From Manduca sexta (taxonomy: Eukaryota > Arthropoda > Insecta > Lepidoptera > Sphingidae): 64,000 nucleotides of DNA. The translations under genes were made by a program, and so were the position numbers. Shown here one piece after another: positions 59,926 to 64,000 of this stretch. Below the pieces are notes generated by a model. It searched no databases. It was given only the letters and a program-made list of their open reading frames with translations, and was not told the origin of the DNA. The first letter of the stretch is position 1. Each line of letters opens with the position of its first letter. The DNA lies in the NCBI RefSeq assembly GCF_014839805.1, contig NC_051121.1, forward strand, positions 2,525,116-2,589,115, written 5' to 3'.

Positions 59926-61489
59926 GCCAAAACTATCACAATCATATTGATCTCACTTGCAAAGTGTGTTTTTAATGATATGTCGGCCGCGGGACCTAGT
60001 TGATGCCTAAAGATTATCTGATTTTGCTTTACTTTCGCTTCTATAACCGAATAATGCCTTTAAGGCGATAATCCCCTGTAAGAGAGAAAGCGCCGAAATA
60101 CAAATTATTTTGTAGTGTAATTTCTCCCTACGAATAACAAACATGGTCTATACTAAATCAGTTCGTAAATACAAAAAACATAATTATTCACACATAAAAA
60201 GGGACATCAACCATTCTGACATAGCACGTCTCCCACTCTGTACTCAAGCGTCTGTTCACATGCCTACAAAAAAATTAGGCATTCTAAACACGCAGATTTC
60301 TCTTACTGGATTTTAACAAAAAAAATACAAAGTTTTCGACGGGCTCAAGGCTTGTCAGAGCTCGCGCTAAGCGGGGCAGGTGTGTGACCCGGCGGGCACC
60401 GCGCAATGCATATTTAATAACCTGCGAGGGTGTATGCCGCCCTGGTGACACGGCTCCAATTTTCTTCATACACACGTAATTCCGCGCAGTTGTCTTGAAA
60501 TATTGTGAAATCAATATTATAGGAATATTTATAAACAAAATCTATTTAAAATACAATAATATAAATATAAGTTTCTTTTAAGTGTGCGTAAATAATTTAG
60601 CAAAGAAAAAATAATATACAAAAACTTATTATTATTCATCAAAAACTGTTTCCACGATTGAACTTAACTAATCTTACATAAAGACTCGAAATGACAATCT
60701 CATTTATAAGACTCATTTAAACTTTAACTCGTATAAAGCAATTTTATTTTCATCTACTAATTATAATAATATTAAAATAATTCCAGCAGTTTTAACACGA
60801 TACTGAAATCTCGGCGAGCATTTTATTTTAAACCCTTATTAAGAACACTTTAGTGAGCATTAAGCAGGGCACAATTAAAAGTTAAATTATTTATAATAAA
60901 AAGGTTGGCAACATTGGAAGTTTTTCATTACACCGCCGCGGGGCGGGCGCAATCCGCGTCTCATGGCTGCCAGGCGCCGGCAATTAGAGAAGTGCTGGCG
61001 CCTATCAGATAATTACTATTTGCTCCTCAGAAGCTCAGACAACTGACGCCCACGGGGACCTAGCCCGCGGCGCACGACATACTTATGTTTCTTTAATAAA
61101 TTCTTTTATTAAATTCTTTTACTTTGGTATTTCGGTTCAGATTTTTTTTATGTTAACTTAGTAAATGGATGACCGCCGTACATAAAACCTCTGAAACTGT
61201 CTCGAAAACGCTGCCCACTTTTGAAGAGGGGAGCGAAATCGAAAGGAGACTATAGTATGGCCTTCCAGAACATTTTTCTCGTGTAAGAAAAATTTATGAT
61301 ACATATACAATCGAACATATTTGTTATAATATAAACTGCCATCAGCTACTTTTAATTTTATACTACAAAAAGGGGGTTACCATACAAAGAATATATGGAA
61401 AATTGTTTTACAAAAAATATTGTAATTGTCGTACACTTATCCTCCACACTGAAAATGTAAACTATAACGTCGGCAATACATATCACACA
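59926..61489. other. Intronic DNA, no gene seen
   Basis: No exon recognised. Short GC-rich blocks near 60355-60450 and 60935-61075 stand out from AT-rich surroundings. Confidence 0.45.
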
Positions 61490-61619
61490 CACATACACAC
61501 ACTTACGCCTTTTATAGCCGAAGGAGTAACTAGAGGCGTACCTAGTGCACTCACTTTTCGCTGTGTCTATTCCCTCCCACGATGTCATAACATCGTGGAG
61601 GGCGAACCCATCGCCAAAA
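61490..61619 (-). mobile_element. SINE family B, truncated copy
   Basis: 'tagccgaaggagtaactaga', 'gcactcacttttcgc' and 'gagggcgaacccatcgcc' match the body of the SINE at 19535-19795 in the same orientation; the tRNA head is missing. A (CA)n run at about 61481-61502 sits at its tail end. It includes an 8-bp stem CCACGATG/CATCGTGG at about 61577-61598. Confidence 0.8.
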
Positions 61620-63852
61620 ACCAAATAATATTTTTGCTATACAAATCGAAATCTTAAAAAACAATATCTTAATTTCGTTGATCATTAAACAAACCCCTTC
61701 TCCCGTAGGATAAATCATAAGTCTTCAGCCCAAAGGGGGATAATGTTAGGGCTGTGCTTTATCTAGCGTTGTGCGGGCCTCGGCCGCGCGCTCTCCGCGT
61801 TAAATGTATCAAAACGACGCGATAACAACGCTATCAGTTAATGACGCTCGTTTATCAACGCTCGCTACAATCGCATCTTCAGTTCTGTAGATCGTACCCT
61901 TTACATCTATTGTTCTCTTTTAAATGAGTTTATAATATTGACCCTGTAATAATACTGTTTTACTACTGTTTTTTTTTTTGCTTCCTTTAATATAGAGCAC
62001 TTTTGGTTTATCGTTCACCACGCTGACCTAATGCTTGATGGATTGTTGATATTATAGAGTATTTATAGAAAATTCTCATGTATGCATGCTCTTTCAGGTT
62101 TTCAGGTTTAACTTCGAAGAGTCTCGGGTGTAGGTCCTATTTTTTCAAATCGCCGATCTTATATACACCAAGTCAATGACATAATCAAACACATCATTGC
62201 ATCTCCAAAGGGCGTAAAAGCAACAATCTGCATTAAATTATAATGCACAGACAATTACAAACTATTTCTATATAATGAATAAAAACATCAATCCATATTA
62301 TGCATTGTGAATAATGAAATGTTTCTTACAAGAGATACAACTGTCCTACATCCTTGCGTCACATTAACATTTTTATGAAGAGGCGTTCCGAAGGTTCGTA
62401 AACACATCTAGGTGCCGGTGGCGGCGCGAGCCCGGGAAGGCGCCGCGGCGGCGACGCGACGGCGCGGCGGCGTGTGACGTCACACTCACAGTTCCGCACT
62501 ACCTTTCCGAAACACACTCGTTCGTTTTACATCTTTGATATTTTTTGAGGCCACGTAGTAAGTTGATCTATTTAGAAACTTTTGAATGGACCATGCTGTA
62601 GAATGTTGTCTATAGCATTGTCTATCTACTGTCCTAAAAAAATTGTATGTTAATTACTGCGTTTCAACAGTTTGGACAGGGGGATTTCTGGTGCCCAATG
62701 AATGTATTCGAGCTTCGTCCGCCTTAAAGGTCGGCAATGCTGGATGCGTTGCCGTTATATTTGTTATGGACCACAATGAACACTAAGGTGTACTGTCAGA
62801 CGACCCAAATATTTTTAATGTCCAATTCATTGATTCATTGAATTCGACTAATACTTTCACACCCATCATTTACTTAGGTTATGTCTACTACTTAAGATAG
62901 ATATAAGATTTATGGATTAAGACCGTTTTAGATATGCAAGCTCTTGTGAATTATAAATTGAGAAATTCAAATTACAAAATGAGAATATAATATACTTTGT
63001 TAAATTTTACTGGGATAATTTGACTTAATCATTGGCTAGTTTAGTGTTCAAATATCTATCTAACACTACGGCCAAATACTCGATGGGTAGCTGTTGAAAT
63101 AGCAAGGGAGAGATAGACAGGAACGTAGTGTTGCTGGGTTTCCTCATACCACTTATATACCGCTCCCTCTGCCCGGCGCGGCGCTTAATTTTTCGAGGCA
63201 AGGGACCAGCAATCCGAGGACGATTTACCGACCTCGCATCATTTCGCATCGAGCATTAGAGTTTTTAGTACGAGATAAGTAAATAATTTACAATGACTAT
63301 GCCGCTGCCCTCTAATGTTCGATTAAAAAAAATCTAAATGTATGGAATAGAATTTGAATTCCAAATACAGCATAGTCAATTATTGAAATGTTAACAAAAA
63401 ATATTTTAGAACATAATTTGAAATCATTTAAATAATTCGCCAGTATTGTCATCCATTGCAAGGAGGATATCAAAATGACTGTCGGGAGTAAGGGAGTGTG
63501 TGGCCGTTAGGGAAATATTCGCGGCATCGTGAGGAGCAGTGCGAGAAGCACAGTTCGACCGAGGCATAACTTTTGCACTAGGTACTCGGTATGGTTTCTA
63601 AGAGTGATTAATAACAGTTGTGTCTGCGGTGATGTATGGTCCTATTGCGCGTTTCCACACAAAGTTATAAAGTTTATAATGTGATGAAAATTTAGGTCAT
63701 TTTTAAAGAATTTTCTGATCAAAGTTTTTGAGACCTCTAGAATGAAAGAAATAGGAATATTATGTAATAAATATTTAATAGAATTTTAATATTAATACAT
63801 ATGATCAAGACGTAATAAAGAAGAGCAGCAGCACAGTATGACTTACGTAGTT
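61620..63852. other. Intronic/5' region with a CpG block
   Basis: No exon recognised. The most CpG-rich stretch of the window is at about 62405-62490 (see the separate entry). The 74-codon minus frame at 63025-63249 has no known motif. Confidence 0.4.
62405..62490. promoter_or_regulatory. CpG-rich block with a CRE palindrome
   Basis: Dense 'gcggcg' and 'cgcgac' words and the 14-bp perfect palindrome GTGTGACGTCACAC (62472-62485), whose core TGACGTCA is the consensus cAMP-response element bound by CREB/ATF-type bZIP proteins. Such a block in AT-rich insect DNA suggests a promoter or enhancer. It lies upstream (minus-strand sense) of the neurobeachin exon, so it could be a promoter of that gene, but no transcript start or first exon is visible. 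Confidence 0.35.
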
Positions 63853-64000
63853 TTAATGTAAGAGTCTGTAATCTAACCAACCAAACGAGAAATTCTAGTT
63901 AATGTAAGAGTCTGTAATCTAACCAAACAAACGAGAAATTCTATTTAATGTAAGAGTCTGTAATCTAACCAACCAAACGAGAAAGTCTAGTTAATGTAAG
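63853..64000 (+). repeat. Tandem repeat, 46-bp unit, runs off the right edge
   Basis: Unit starts ('ttaatgtaagagtctgt') at 63853, 63899, 63945 and 63991, exactly 46 bp apart, with one or two differences per unit. At least 3.2 copies are present; the full length is unknown because the window ends inside it. Confidence 0.95.

Noticed and set aside
63853..64000. CRISPR-like array
   Set aside because: Units are contiguous 46-bp tandem repeats with no variable spacers, in a eukaryotic genome.

Overview
The window looks like lepidopteran (moth or butterfly) nuclear DNA. It is AT-rich and almost free of long open frames. It carries tRNA-derived SINEs of a type common in Lepidoptera, a DD37D (maT-type) mariner and a Dong-like retrotransposon sitting in TAA repeats. 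There are no operons, bacterial-type genes, CRISPR arrays or rRNA genes.

Host coding content is very small. One 105-nt phase-0 exon on the minus strand (7176-7280), with a good acceptor and donor, encodes 35 residues that I recognise as the N-terminal region of neurobeachin (rugose in Drosophila). I found no other host exon. The simplest reading is that most of the window is long neurobeachin intron, with 3' exons to the left (below position 1) and 5' exons to the right, possibly outside the window. A tRNA-Val(AAC)-like pseudogene lies at about 4.64-4.70 kb.

The rest is mobile DNA and unannotated intronic sequence. Left to right: an old lepidopteran repeat followed by a 4 x 123-bp tandem array (14.8-15.7 kb); a perfect 57-nt hairpin (17.4 kb); a complete SINE with a 13-bp target duplication (19.5-19.8 kb); a LINE C-terminal fragment abutting maT mariner copy 1 (23.5-25.2 kb); a nearly intact R4/Dong-like restriction-endonuclease-type retrotransposon on the minus strand (27.8-32.1 kb); a 3.2-kb unclassified element with 35-bp terminal inverted repeats and many 'CTGTAACC' subterminal repeats, holding a dead mariner (33.6-36.8 kb); two copies of a second SINE family (37.9 and 41.3 kb); maT mariner copy 2 (42.9-44.2 kb); an hAT-type element with a perfect 8-bp target duplication and a LINE fragment inside it (49.8-52.9 kb); a 101-bp MITE (56.7 kb); further SINE fragments (58-61.6 kb); and a 46-bp tandem repeat running off the right edge.

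Nothing here forms a gene system in the operon sense. The points of most interest are the near-intact Dong-like element with a duplicated Myb-like domain, the unclassified 3.2-kb element, the hAT/LINE composite, and the fact that every frameshift between the two mariner copies (and the one in the Dong-like element) lies in an A/T homopolymer, which makes sequencing error a real alternative to mutation.
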